This document shows positions 1-8,460 of a stretch of 64,000 nucleotides of DNA, piece by piece. Location of the stretch: the NCBI RefSeq assembly GCF_000770305.1, contig NZ_JNVB01000003.1:1-64000 (forward strand), written 5' to 3'. Positions within the stretch are counted from its first letter, which is position 1. Every line of letters starts with the position of its first letter. The position numbers and the translations under genes are program-made. The stretch is from Erwinia oleae (lineage in GTDB: Bacteria; Pseudomonadota; Gammaproteobacteria; Enterobacterales; Enterobacteriaceae). A model generated the notes under the pieces. The model saw only the letters and a program-made list of their open reading frames with translations, did not search any database and was not told the DNA's origin.

Positions 1-67
1 TTGTTCAGTACCGGCGTAAAGTGGGGTTTCCGGCCTTTCTTTCCATGAACAAATGAGGTCATCCGGC

Positions 68-334
68 ATGAAAAAGACGCGTTATACCGAAGAGCAGATC
101 GCTTTTGCCCTGAAACAGGCAGAAACAGGTACGCGGGTGGAGGAAGTCTGCAGAAAGATGGGGATTTCCGAGGCTACTTTTTACAACTGGAAGAAGAAGT
201 TTGGCGGCATGGGCGTGACGGAACTGCGCCGGCTGCGCCAGCTGGAAGAAGAGAATCACCGCCTGAAACGGCTGGTCGCCGATCTCAGCCTGGACAAGGA
301 AATGCTGCAGGACGTCATCCGAAAAAAGTTCTGA
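68..334 (+). CDS. IS3-family transposase OrfA (HTH protein)
   Basis: This is an 88-residue protein when started at the ATG at 68, which has GAGGT nine bases upstream. An in-frame ATG at 53 lacks such a site. The N-terminal half is a helix-turn-helix (around [18 protein letters not shown]) that binds the IS ends. The C-terminal half is a leucine-zipper-like coil ([18 protein letters not shown]) used for multimerisation. It ends just after an A AAA AAG slippery heptamer, so a minus-one slip would fuse it to OrfB as the active transposase. Length and order are normal for the family and it looks intact. Confidence 0.93.
   Translation: MKKTRYTEEQIAFALKQAETGTRVEEVCRKMGISEATFYNWKKKFGGMGVTELRRLRQLEEENHRLKRLVADLSLDKEMLQDVIRKKF
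322..328 (+). promoter_or_regulatory. Programmed -1 frameshift heptamer A AAA AAG
   Basis: In the OrfA frame the bases read cg[A AAA AAG] three bases before TTC TGA. This is the canonical minus-one slip site of IS3-family elements. The minus-one frame is open from here into OrfB (codons GTT CTG AGG CCG GTG), so a slip gives OrfAB. Confidence 0.8.
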
Positions 335-339
335 GGCCG

Positions 340-1167
340 GTGCAGAAACGCGAGGCGGTCGAATACCTGCTGGCGGCGTACCGCATCGGCGTTCGCAGGG
401 GATGCCGGCTGATGATGCAGAGCCGAACGGTCTACAACTACCGCAGCTGCCGCGATGACCGGGCCCTCACGCAGCGGATACGGGAGATTGCAGAAACCCG
501 CATTCGTTATGGTGTGCAGCGGATCCATATCCTGCTGCGGCGGGAGGGCTGGCTGGTTAACCACAAGAAAACCCACCGGATTTACTGTCTGGAAGGGCTG
601 AACCTGCGGTCAAAACGCCCGCGGCGGCACGTGACGGCCAGGCACAGGCGTATCCGCCCGGCCGTGACCGCGGTGGATCAGTGCTGGAGCATGGATTTCG
701 TTGCTGATAATCTGTTCAACGGACGCCGGATCCGTGCCCTGACTGTAGTCGATAATTTTAGTCGTGAATGCGTGGCGATCGAGGTAGGCCAGGGGCTTCG
801 TGGTAACGATGTGGTCGCCGTGATGGAACGGATCAGGCAGACACAGCAGCGTGTACCAGAGCGGCTACAGACGGACAACGGGAGCGAATTTATCTCGAAA
901 ACGCTGGATCGCTGGGCGTATGAAAACAGGGTAACGATGGACTTCTCCCGCCCCGGGAAGCCCACGGACAACGCCCTGGTTGAGTCATTTAACGGCAGCC
1001 TGCGTGATGAATGTCTGAACGTGCACTGGTTCCTGTCACTGGAAGATGCTCAGGAGAAGATCGAGCACTGGCGGCAGGAATATAACCAGTACCGGCCACA
1101 TTCCTCGTTAAATAACCAGACTCCGGAAGAATTTATCCGAAGCCTGCAAACAGGGCCGGATCTCTGA
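340..1167 (+). CDS. IS3-family transposase OrfB (DDE integrase domain)
   Basis: 275 residues as an independent GTG-started frame, but probably made mainly as an OrfAB fusion by frameshifting at 322-328. An HTH_21-type segment lies around residues 45-80. The rve integrase core follows with the DDE residues visible: Asp in SMDFVAD, Asp in LQTDNGSEF and Glu in NALVESFNG. The C-terminal [15 protein letters not shown] is typical of the family. The last codons (TGPDL) and the stop lie in the first copy of the duplicated 51-bp IS end. The frame looks intact. Confidence 0.92.
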   Translation: MQKREAVEYLLAAYRIGVRRGCRLMMQSRTVYNYRSCRDDRALTQRIREIAETRIRYGVQRIHILLRREGWLVNHKKTHRIYCLEGLNLRSKRPRRHVTARHRRIRPAVTAVDQCWSMDFVADNLFNGRRIRALTVVDNFSRECVAIEVGQGLRGNDVVAVMERIRQTQQRVPERLQTDNGSEFISKTLDRWAYENRVTMDFSRPGKPTDNALVESFNGSLRDECLNVHWFLSLEDAQEKIEHWRQEYNQYRPHSSLNNQTPEEFIRSLQTGPDL

Positions 1168-1249
1168 TTTACCCTGGCACCGATATTGGGAGGAGATCAA
1201 ACAGGGCCGGATCTCTGATTTACCCTGGCACCGATATTGGGAGGAGATC
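1148..1249. repeat. Perfect 51-bp tandem duplication of the IS right end
   Basis: Two identical 51-bp units (1148-1198, 1199-1249) begin AAACAGGGCCGG and end GGGAGGAGATC. The orfB stop lies in the first unit and the integrase-relic start follows the second. Each unit plus the next base ends in CA, as expected for an IS3-family right terminus. Confidence 0.9.
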
Positions 1250-1258
1250 AATACCATC

Positions 1259-1462
1259 ATGGCCCTGACTGATACCAAGGTGCGTTCTGCAAAACCGCAG
1301 GAAAAGGAGTACACCCTTGTCGAGAGGGATGGCATGTTTTTGCTGATACACTCTAACGGCTCCAAATATTGGCACTTTCGTTTCCGCTTTAGCGGTAAAT
1401 AACATCTGATGGCGTTTGGGGTTTACCCTGAAACTTCGTTAGCCGATGCGATTCAGTACTAA
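1259..1462 (+). pseudogene. Relic of a P4-type tyrosine integrase (N-terminal arm-binding domain only)
   Basis: Reading from the ATG at 1259 gives MALTDTKVRSAKPQEKEYTL and continues to FRFSGK, which is the DUF4102 arm-DNA-binding domain at the N-terminus of P4/CP4-type integrases. Codon 48 is TAA (1400-1402) where family members usually have Gln. In-frame sequence continues as HLMAFGVYPETSLADAI before a second stop at 1460-1462. The catalytic domain is absent. Such integrases mark one edge of a genomic island, so this is a scar of an old integration. Its 3' half overlaps the 3' end of the helicase gene on the other strand. Confidence 0.85.
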
Positions 1463-4400
1463 AAGACGGGAGCACCTCAGCAACGTCGCTGAACCATGGC
1501 AATTGATGCCACACCTTTGGATCACCAATAATAAAAATATGCTTTTTGGCGCGAGTGAGCGCAACGTTAAGCAGGTTGGGTTTGCTGGCGGCCCATTTTG
1601 CGCCTCCATCGTCATGTTCATCGCATCCCAGCACAAAAATAACGATGTCGTTCTCTTTCCCCTGAAAAGTGTGTACCGTGCCGACGCTGTGCTTTTGCCA
1701 CTCATTCACCTCTTTAGTGTCTAAACGCGGTGAATATCGTCTCCAGGTACTGATATCTCGCTGATCCAACAACTCAGTAATTGCCTTCTTAACTGCTTTA
1801 AACGGCGTAATGATGTAGATTTTTTGCAGCGCGACGTTCTGAATAAGTAAACGATCCAGCAGTTCGATTAAATTTTCACCGTGGCTGTCGCGATACTGCT
1901 TTTCGCCTTGTCCGCCTGATGAAATCACCCAGTGATTCTCAATCACGTTATTAACCAACTGACTGCCAATCTCGTCTTGATTAAGTCCGTGAATCATTCG
2001 GTTATCGTAAGCCATTTTATTTGCCAGACTGAACATGGGCTCAATGCAGCGACGGTGAACCCAAAGAGGAATACCAATCCACAAAGGCTGGTTCATCACC
2101 TCTAATTCACATCCCCACGGATTGGCGCGGTCGGCTATTTGCTGGACAGAAAAATGTGCAGGATTCCACTCCTCCGCGCGGTCATGCAGGGTATCCTCGC
2201 ACAGGTGCTTGACCAGCGCCGGAGAGGTGGTGAATACAGGCTCAATCTGTAAAGGATCGCTAACCACGACCACGCGTTTCGCTCGCCAGATGGCGCCTAC
2301 CGCCTGCTGCGGCGAGGCCTGGCCCGCTTCGTCAATCATCAGCCAGCCCAGATTTTCACCTTTAACGCCATGAAACATGCGTCCTACCGACGCAAAGGTG
2401 GTGGAAACGACCGGAACAACCATAAACAGCGTTTGCCACCAGCGCAAAGGATCACCATTCAGATGTGGCTTGTCTAAAAAGTTACTGAATTTTGATATCA
2501 CCGGCGTGAGCCGTTTTTTATCCAGCGCTTCGTAAAGCCACGCCTGATGCAGCTCGATTGCGGCTATAAAAAGTAATGAACGCTGTCGATTAATCTCTTC
2601 ATTTTGCCACAAGGCAACGCGCTGTAATGTTGCATCATTTACTGGCAGGGTAAGATCGGGCGTTGTGAGAGTCGGAAATTGCTGCTGTAAAGCTTGTAAA
2701 GCATGCCGATCTTCGCGCTGCTGACGCGCTTGCTGCTCAATGCGCTGCACTATTTCATCTTTCAATGTTTCGCTTTGATTCAGCTTGGTTTGATGTGCAG
2801 CAATATTTTGTGCATGCTCTATCTGCTGCGCGAGCCTCTCTTTTAGCTGGCTTGAAAGCGCGTGAAAATTATCTCTATATTCCTGCAATTTACGGCGCTT
2901 TACTAAACGGCTCAGCCATCCCGGCGCCTGGTTTTCAAGGACTTTCTGCTGTTGGTGCAGATGTTGAACCTGTTGATCCATGACGCTCTTTTTGGCTTCC
3001 GCCAGTTTCAGATCCCGTTGAATCGCTTCGCACTGCATTTCAATCTGGCGGAGCACGGGTAATAAATTATCCGGCGAGTGAGCCGCCACTTTTTTCAATA
3101 AATTGGCATAATCTGTTAACTGGCTGAACGTTTTTTCGGTCTGCTGTCGGCACGCAATAAAGCGCTTTTTCGCCGATGTGAAGGATGGCGCGTTGTGGTG
3201 CGTTTTCCAACGCCACAGGCTCAGGAAATTTTCAGTCTCAGGCCGTGAGGTTTCTTCAGGAGTATCCCTTTGAAAATGCTCATCAAAGAACAGGCGCTGG
3301 GTGAATTTATTGCGATTTGATTTCTTACCCAGCGCGGCAGAAATGATTCCCCAGCACTGTTTTTCCTCTTCCAGCGGGCGAAACAGGTGATAGTGACACT
3401 CCCTCCCTTTGCTATTGGTGTATTTCTTACGCTGGCGTTTCGGGCCATATTCAGCAGCCAACTGATTGGCCGTTGCGGCCAGATAATCAAGTGCGCGAAA
3501 TTCCTTTGCGAGAGATTTTTTTTGCGGCAGCTCTTTGGAAATATTCTCCACCGCTGCATTATTGGATGAGGCGATAACCATCTCGAAACCGGTCAGTGCC
3601 GGAACAATAAAACCGTCCTGATCCAGCGTATCCTCGACTTTCTCAAAGCGCGAAAGTATCGTCCCGCGCTCCACAACGTTATGGGCAACCAGATCGCGTA
3701 GCAGAGTGGTTTTCCCTGTGCCAGGCGGGCCATTGACGGAAAGTAATCCACCGTCTGCCAGCTCTTCAACCGCCGTATTAATGGCGAACTGCTGCATCAG
3801 CGACATGGCATGTTCTGGCTCAGATGGCCAGCGGCCTGAGGGCATATTTGCCGGATGAAGTTTATCAATGATGGCGGCAAGCCCGTCCTGGGAATAGAGA
3901 TCGACATTTCTCCGATCGCTACCAGAAAGGTAAGCGCCAAGCGCTTTACCCGTTTCTTTTTGCTCCAGAGCTCTGATTACGTTTTCAAGATCTTCAAAGA
4001 AAAAGCTATTGAGAATAGGCAATGCCAGGGCTTTATCGTTGTCGCTCGCCTCCTCATCCTGCTCGCTAATTTCTTCGCCGGCCGATTCATCACGTTCACC
4101 GTTGCTTTCGAACCACTCTATTTGTAAAACATATTGCCACTCAGGTGCAAAGTCCGCCCAGTCTCTCAGGTGCGTCTCTGATAATGTTAAAATATCGGCC
4201 GCGCGTAACACGCCTCCGCTTTTCTCATGTGAAGGTGTCAGCGTTAAGGCAAATTCAGCCAACGTATCGGCAAGGTGCCTGCAATCTTCAGTGAAAATTG
4301 CTGCGCTTAAATACTGAAAACGTCTCTTTTGCAAATGGCCCAGCGCCCAGGGAAGCGAGCTGACGGAGAGTTTATCCATGGCAGGGGCACCATCAGCATT

Positions 4401-4745
4401 TAACAGTACCTTGGCGAAACAGGTTGTTCCTTCCTGATCCAGTCGTTGTTCGATCTCTTCCCGGACGGCAATGTTTTGCTCCGCGCCGAATATCTCCTGG
4501 CTGAGGCGACTGGCGACAGATTTATCAAACAAACCGATGTGGATGCAGTACGAAGCTTTATGTGGGATCTCATATTCCTGCCGTAGATCGGCCGAAAGCC
4601 AGGGCAGCGCGTTATCACCGGATTGCCGCAGGGCGGAAGGGGAGATAAGCAGGGTTTTCTCTTTTTTTTCAACAGCGTAGGGCTGAAAAAATTCTATGCG
4701 CTGCCAGGCTTTTAAGATATCAATGGTTAGAGAGGTCACGGCCAT
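1389..4745 (-). CDS. Large SF1 (DNA2/NAM7/UPF1-like) helicase
   Basis: 1118 residues. The Walker A motif GPPGTGKTT lies near residue 339 and the Walker B motif MIDEAGQ near residue 800. The C-terminal SF1 motifs VGTVHTFQGKE (about 1025) and NVALTRAKKH (about 1060) place it with UPF1/DNA2-like helicases. Residues 1-300 are an unrecognised N-terminal domain with an acidic patch, and a long Gln/Glu-rich coiled coil lies around 530-680 between the helicase motifs. Standalone helicases of this build are common on genomic islands, where some act in phage defence; that role is only inferred. The last 24 or so residues are read antisense through the integrase relic, so the native C-terminus has been replaced. 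Confidence 0.85.
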   Translation of the reverse strand: MAVTSLTIDILKAWQRIEFFQPYAVEKKEKTLLISPSALRQSGDNALPWLSADLRQEYEIPHKASYCIHIGLFDKSVASRLSQEIFGAEQNIAVREEIEQRLDQEGTTCFAKVLLNADGAPAMDKLSVSSLPWALGHLQKRRFQYLSAAIFTEDCRHLADTLAEFALTLTPSHEKSGGVLRAADILTLSETHLRDWADFAPEWQYVLQIEWFESNGERDESAGEEISEQDEEASDNDKALALPILNSFFFEDLENVIRALEQKETGKALGAYLSGSDRRNVDLYSQDGLAAIIDKLHPANMPSGRWPSEPEHAMSLMQQFAINTAVEELADGGLLSVNGPPGTGKTTLLRDLVAHNVVERGTILSRFEKVEDTLDQDGFIVPALTGFEMVIASSNNAAVENISKELPQKKSLAKEFRALDYLAATANQLAAEYGPKRQRKKYTNSKGRECHYHLFRPLEEEKQCWGIISAALGKKSNRNKFTQRLFFDEHFQRDTPEETSRPETENFLSLWRWKTHHNAPSFTSAKKRFIACRQQTEKTFSQLTDYANLLKKVAAHSPDNLLPVLRQIEMQCEAIQRDLKLAEAKKSVMDQQVQHLHQQQKVLENQAPGWLSRLVKRRKLQEYRDNFHALSSQLKERLAQQIEHAQNIAAHQTKLNQSETLKDEIVQRIEQQARQQREDRHALQALQQQFPTLTTPDLTLPVNDATLQRVALWQNEEINRQRSLLFIAAIELHQAWLYEALDKKRLTPVISKFSNFLDKPHLNGDPLRWWQTLFMVVPVVSTTFASVGRMFHGVKGENLGWLMIDEAGQASPQQAVGAIWRAKRVVVVSDPLQIEPVFTTSPALVKHLCEDTLHDRAEEWNPAHFSVQQIADRANPWGCELEVMNQPLWIGIPLWVHRRCIEPMFSLANKMAYDNRMIHGLNQDEIGSQLVNNVIENHWVISSGGQGEKQYRDSHGENLIELLDRLLIQNVALQKIYIITPFKAVKKAITELLDQRDISTWRRYSPRLDTKEVNEWQKHSVGTVHTFQGKENDIVIFVLGCDEHDDGGAKWAASKPNLLNVALTRAKKHIFIIGDPKVWHQLPWFSDVAEVLPSFSTESHRLTKFQGKPQTPSDVIYR

Positions 4746-4784
4746 CCAGGCTTAGTTAATTATCACATTTCATTAATGGGAGTG

Positions 4785-5022
4785 ATGATATCGCAACTGT
4801 TGTCTGTTGGGTAGGCGCATTCCCTGAGACCGCAGGGGAACAGCTAACAGCTACAGTCCGGCAAAGCAATTAACCTTCAGCAGGGTAAATAATAATGGCG
4901 TCTTTGTCGGGAGAGTTGTGCCTGTTATCGGCTGGGTTATTTTAGCTAATGATGCAACACGGATAAGCTTTTACACTATGGATGAATACATTCGAATGGC
5001 ACGCGGCGACGATAAGATATAA
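4785..5022 (+). pseudogene. Decayed 3' part of an STM2901-family gene
   Basis: No intact frame exists. One frame (to about 4872) reads DIATVVCWVGAFPETAGEQL. Another (4828-5022) ends VGRVVPVIGWVILANDATRI, then FYTMDEYIRMARGDDKI and a TAA at 5020. Together they resemble the C-terminal half of the enterobacterial STM2901 family, which has a GR-x-IPVLGW-like hydrophobic segment and a Y-N-x-IARGxDK ending. The match is from memory. The frame change indicates an indel around 4830-4870. The family's function is unknown. Confidence 0.45.
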
Positions 5023-5346
5023 AAACCGACGAGAACGTATTGGCCATCCTCCGGGAAACACTATCAACGCTGGCTTCAATAACTGTTAAAGCGGTTCCTT
5101 TGAGTGTTGATACGTTACTCCAGGATGATGCAGAATGTGATGAGATTATTAAGGCAATTAAAAAAGTTCAGGGAGTTATTTAAGGTTTACAGGTCAGGTT
5201 TTGATATTGAAAATGATTTCCCCTGGAAAACTGAAGGGTTCTTTTGTAAATGGTTTACCAGAAGCGATCCTGAAGGTTATGGTAACACAGCATTAACGAC
5301 AGAAATGTTTGTGCAATCAGCAAAAACAGGCAGATACACAATTTAA
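5019..5346 (+). pseudogene. Decayed DUF1493-like gene
   Basis: The first frame reads from an ATA at 5019 (perhaps a mutated ATG overlapping the preceding stop) as KTDENVLAILRETLSTLAS, then VDTLLQDDAECDEIIKAIKK, ending at TAA around 5180. A second frame continues as VYRSGFDIENDFPWKTEG and ends ALTTEMFVQSAKTGRYTI. The ending resembles the PLTxGMLxxAAKxGxW ending of DUF1493 proteins. DUF1493 genes often follow STM2901-family genes in enterobacteria. At least one frameshift separates the halves. Assignment is by recalled family pattern only. Confidence 0.4.
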
Positions 5347-5635
5347 ATTACAGTCTCGCCTCGCCTTTTTTTTGTGAACCCGATGCCTGAATTCGGCACC
5401 CTGCACACTTCCCACGTCAGGTTATGGATGCATGCGCGTATTCTCAGTTTTACTCTCTCAGCCAGTGCTTTCTTATTTCCTGTCATATGAATATTTCCAT
5501 GACGGGGTGAATGACTCATTTACCTACTGCACTAAAGCTGCGGCGTATCAGTAGCGCTGCTAACTGCGTGCATCAGCGCGTTGAAACCGATGCAGCAGCC
5601 AGCTCCTGCTCTCCTTCGCCATCAGTGTTTACGCG
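5347..5635. other. Intergenic region without recognised gene
   Basis: No convincing reading frame. It contains a T8 run at about 5366-5374 and otherwise nothing that I can assign. It separates the decayed island scraps from the broken nitroreductase. Confidence 0.5.
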
Positions 5636-6375
5636 CTATTTGTCGATGCCGAAGCCCTGTTTCAGCAACCCGTCCAGCACATCGGGGAAGTAGATGTGGC
5701 GATAATAACCTGCCACGCTTTCACTCCAGCTCTCGCCATCTGTGCGTCCGGTCGTCTGCCAGTGCTCACCGATCTGCTGATTATATTGCGCGATGTTCTC
5801 CTCAAGTCCGGCGGTCTGATAGGTTTCATTATGACGAAAGGTCTCAAACGGCAGGCGTGGTTTCTGATGTGCAGGCACATCGACATAGCCCATCGCGACG
5901 CCCGCCAGCGGAAAGGTGTGTTTTGGCAATTGCAATAACGCCACCATTTCCAGCGGCGAGCGGCGTATACCGCCAATCGGCACCACGCCCAACCCTTCAG
6001 AACGGGCAGAAGCCATGACCGACGCCAGAGCGATCCCGACATCCGTGGCACCGGAGACAATGCTTTCAACGCTCTGATGGGCAATCTGTTGTTCATTAAT
6101 TAACGCCATTGCCCGCTCGCTTTTGTACATATCTAACACAAAAGTTAAAATATCGGCGCTTTGGCAATCCACGGCTGGCCGCCTGCCAGCTGAGCTATTT
6201 TTTGCCGGTTCTCAGCGCTGCGCGATACAATCACGGAGACCTGCTGTGAATTCACGGAGGTTGGCGCACGCCAGGCGGTGCTGATAATGCGTTCAAGCAG
6301 TGCGTCATCAATCGGTTGATCGGTAAAACTGCGTTCGCTTTTGTGGCGCGTAAAATTATCAATAACTGTACTCAT
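5636..6375 (-). pseudogene. NfsA-type NADPH nitroreductase/flavin reductase, frameshifted
   Basis: Two overlapping minus-strand frames together make one protein of about 246 residues, close to the 240 of E. coli NfsA. The 5' frame (6375-6145) has FTDQPIDDALLERIISTAWR, WRAPTSVNSQQ and GGQPWIAKAPIF. The 3' frame (from about 6150 down to 5636) continues with LTFVLDMYKSERA, SEGLGVVPIGGIRRSP and KPRLPFETFRHNETYQ. Restoring one T in the T4 run (AAAA at 6147-6150 on the plus strand) joins them exactly as API-F-LTFVLD. NfsA-family enzymes are FMN oxidoreductases that reduce nitro compounds or flavins with NADPH. Either the gene is dead or the base is a sequencing error in a homopolymer. Confidence 0.8.
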
Positions 6376-6534
6376 AGAACCTCCGCATCAATGTGGAGTA
6401 AGTGTACAAACGCTTCTTAATGCGCCTTTACCCGGAAATGCCGTGCGGACGATATTTCCGGCACGTTGCACTGCGCACAGTATGCCGATAACAACGCCTG
6501 ACCCGTTACAAACACCCTCCTTAAGCATGACGGT

Positions 6535-8460
6535 TCAGTTATATAAGCCGGGATCGTGAGCGTCGTCAGACATGGTGAGATTGTTACCTGTCAGGGGCAA
6601 GATGTCCGGGTCGGCAGACTGTGGCTGCTGCTGCAACCATTTTTCAAGCTCTGCCGGCGGCAATGGCCTTGAGAAGTAAAAACCCTGTACCTGATCGCAT
6701 CCGTATGCTTCCAGCACCATCAGCGTTTCCCGATCTTCCACCCCTTCAGCAACCACCACATAGTTGAGATCTTTCAGCATACGGATAACGCTGGCGGCAA
6801 TAATCCGGCTGCCGGGATCGATTGTCAGGCCCGAGACGAGCGCGCGATCCAGCTTGATCACGTCAATCGGCATTTGCCGAAGATAGCCAATGTTGCTGTA
6901 GCCGGCGCCAAAATCATCCAGCGAGATGCGAAAACCCTGCTTCCTTAGCCCCTCCATGTTCGCCAGCGCCGCCGGGTTTTCCGTGGCTTTCTCCGTTTCC
7001 AGGCACTCAATGCCCAGCAGCGAAGTGGACAGACCCGCCTGGGCCATTCTGGCCTCAAGGGTATCGGTAAAGTCGCTCCGCGACAGGTCGCTGACGCTGA
7101 CGTTCACCGATACCGGCAGCAGGCAGGGCGTATCGGACCATATTTTCAACTGACGGATTGTTTCGCCAACCACCCAATCTGTCAGGCTGTTCATCAGGTT
7201 AGTGAACTGTGCCACGGGCAGAAAGCCGGCGGGGGATAACTCTCCGTGTTCAGGATGTCGCCAACGAATTAACGCTTCAAGTCCGACAGGTCGGCCGGAG
7301 GGGAGAGAAACTTTGGGCTGGTATACCAGGTAGAGACCACCTGTGCCGGTCTGAAGCGCGGCCGCCAGATCGTTCATCAGCCGGAAATCGCCGTTGCGCC
7401 GGGCATCGCTAAGCTCGTTAAAACTCCGCGCGCCCACGTGCAGGTTGATGGCCTCATGAAGTGCGCTGACGGCGCGGCGCAACGCTTCCTGGGCCGGAAG
7501 CTCTGTGGGATCGAAGCAAACCTCGCCAGCATGGATGGATAAATCCATCGCCACGCCATCCTCGGGGCGGGCGCTGACGTAACGCAGTTTATCAACAACA
7601 TTCTGCGCGGAAAATCGCCCTTCCGCCGATGCCAGGATGGCGTAGCGGCCTGTCGCCACCGTATAGAGAATATCCTCCGGCGCCAGTTCCAGCCGCTCGC
7701 GCAGCAGGCCACCAATATCGCGCAGCAGCGCTTCAACCGGCGCCATACCCAGCGCGCGGGCCAGTTCGTAAGCTCGCGGCATATCAATGCAGTCAATTAA
7801 GGTCAGCCGGAGTGGGGCGCGTTGTTCTGAAGTGGACAGCAACTGAAGGTGACGGATTAACCGTTGACGGTTTGGCAACCCGGTGGCTACATCCGTAAAG
7901 CCCGCCGAATGCCAGGTTTCCAGGAAGGTCATCGCCAGGCGGGCGAGCGTTTCCAGCATCCTGATTTTCTTACGGGGGAACCGGTGCGGCACACGGTCTG
8001 TCACGCACAGCGTACCAAGAATAACGCCTTCCCGGTTTTTCAGCGGGGCGCCGGCATAAAAACGAATGCGGGGTGGCCCCACCACCAGCGGATGCGTGGT
8101 AAATCGAGGGTCAAGCAGGGTGTCAGTCACCACCATCACTTCGCCGCTATCCACAACGTAACGGCAGAAAGCGTCTTCCCGCGTCGTCTGACAAAGCGCG
8201 ATATTGTGGGCAGCGCGGATGAACTGATGGCTGTCATCAATAACAGAAATAAAGCCGCCGGGGATCCCCAGTGACTCGCTGGCCAGGCAGACGAACTGCT
8301 TCAGAACATCATCCCGATTCTCGTCGGGCATTTTAAGCGCATCAGTGGCGTTCTGCCGCTGCGTTGCGTTTCCACGGAGGTTTATCAGCATACATTGATC
8401 CAGCCTGTGAGCAGGGCAATCGGGCTGCGAAGCGAAAAAGCAAGTGCTGTACTGATCCAC
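6535..8460 (-). CDS. GAF - degenerate GGDEF - EAL sensor phosphodiesterase
   Basis: 641 residues from a GTG at 8460; an ATG at 8391 (24th codon) is an alternative, and neither has a clear ribosome-binding site. Residues about 50-190 form a GAF domain. The GGDEF domain (about 195-350) lacks its signature: VATGRYAILAS stands where GGDEF should be, so it should not make cyclic-di-GMP. The EAL domain (about 370-620) keeps LEALIRWRHPEHG, the Asn of NVSVSDL, DDFGAGYSN, IKLDRAL, VAEGVE and GCDQVQGF. The motif usually reading E-I/L-T-E is LETE here. Likely a cytoplasmic cyclic-di-GMP phosphodiesterase with a sensory N-terminus, but that motif change leaves activity uncertain. Confidence 0.85.
   Translation of the reverse strand: MDQYSTCFFASQPDCPAHRLDQCMLINLRGNATQRQNATDALKMPDENRDDVLKQFVCLASESLGIPGGFISVIDDSHQFIRAAHNIALCQTTREDAFCRYVVDSGEVMVVTDTLLDPRFTTHPLVVGPPRIRFYAGAPLKNREGVILGTLCVTDRVPHRFPRKKIRMLETLARLAMTFLETWHSAGFTDVATGLPNRQRLIRHLQLLSTSEQRAPLRLTLIDCIDMPRAYELARALGMAPVEALLRDIGGLLRERLELAPEDILYTVATGRYAILASAEGRFSAQNVVDKLRYVSARPEDGVAMDLSIHAGEVCFDPTELPAQEALRRAVSALHEAINLHVGARSFNELSDARRNGDFRLMNDLAAALQTGTGGLYLVYQPKVSLPSGRPVGLEALIRWRHPEHGELSPAGFLPVAQFTNLMNSLTDWVVGETIRQLKIWSDTPCLLPVSVNVSVSDLSRSDFTDTLEARMAQAGLSTSLLGIECLETEKATENPAALANMEGLRKQGFRISLDDFGAGYSNIGYLRQMPIDVIKLDRALVSGLTIDPGSRIIAASVIRMLKDLNYVVVAEGVEDRETLMVLEAYGCDQVQGFYFSRPLPPAELEKWLQQQPQSADPDILPLTGNNLTMSDDAHDPGLYN

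Larger units (their letters stand above)
1..1250 (+). mobile_element. IS3-family insertion sequence, left tip cut by window edge
   Basis: It contains orfA (68-334), orfB (340-1167) and an A6G frameshift site, the usual IS3-family plan. The right end appears twice as a perfect 51-bp tandem repeat (1148-1198 and 1199-1249). Its reverse complement begins TGATCTCCTCCC and runs into a stretch ending GGTAAA. The first 20 bases of the window (ending CGGCGTAAA) match the inner part of that terminus imperfectly. About 12 bases of the left inverted repeat therefore probably lie outside the window. The OrfA sequence suggests the IS407-like group, judged from memory. It sits eight bases upstream of an integrase relic. 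Confidence 0.85.

Noticed and set aside
5104-5346. 80-codon frame as an intact small gene
   Set aside because: Only its C-terminal half looks like protein; the neighbouring frame carries the matching N-terminal part, so it is better read as a frameshifted DUF1493-like remnant.
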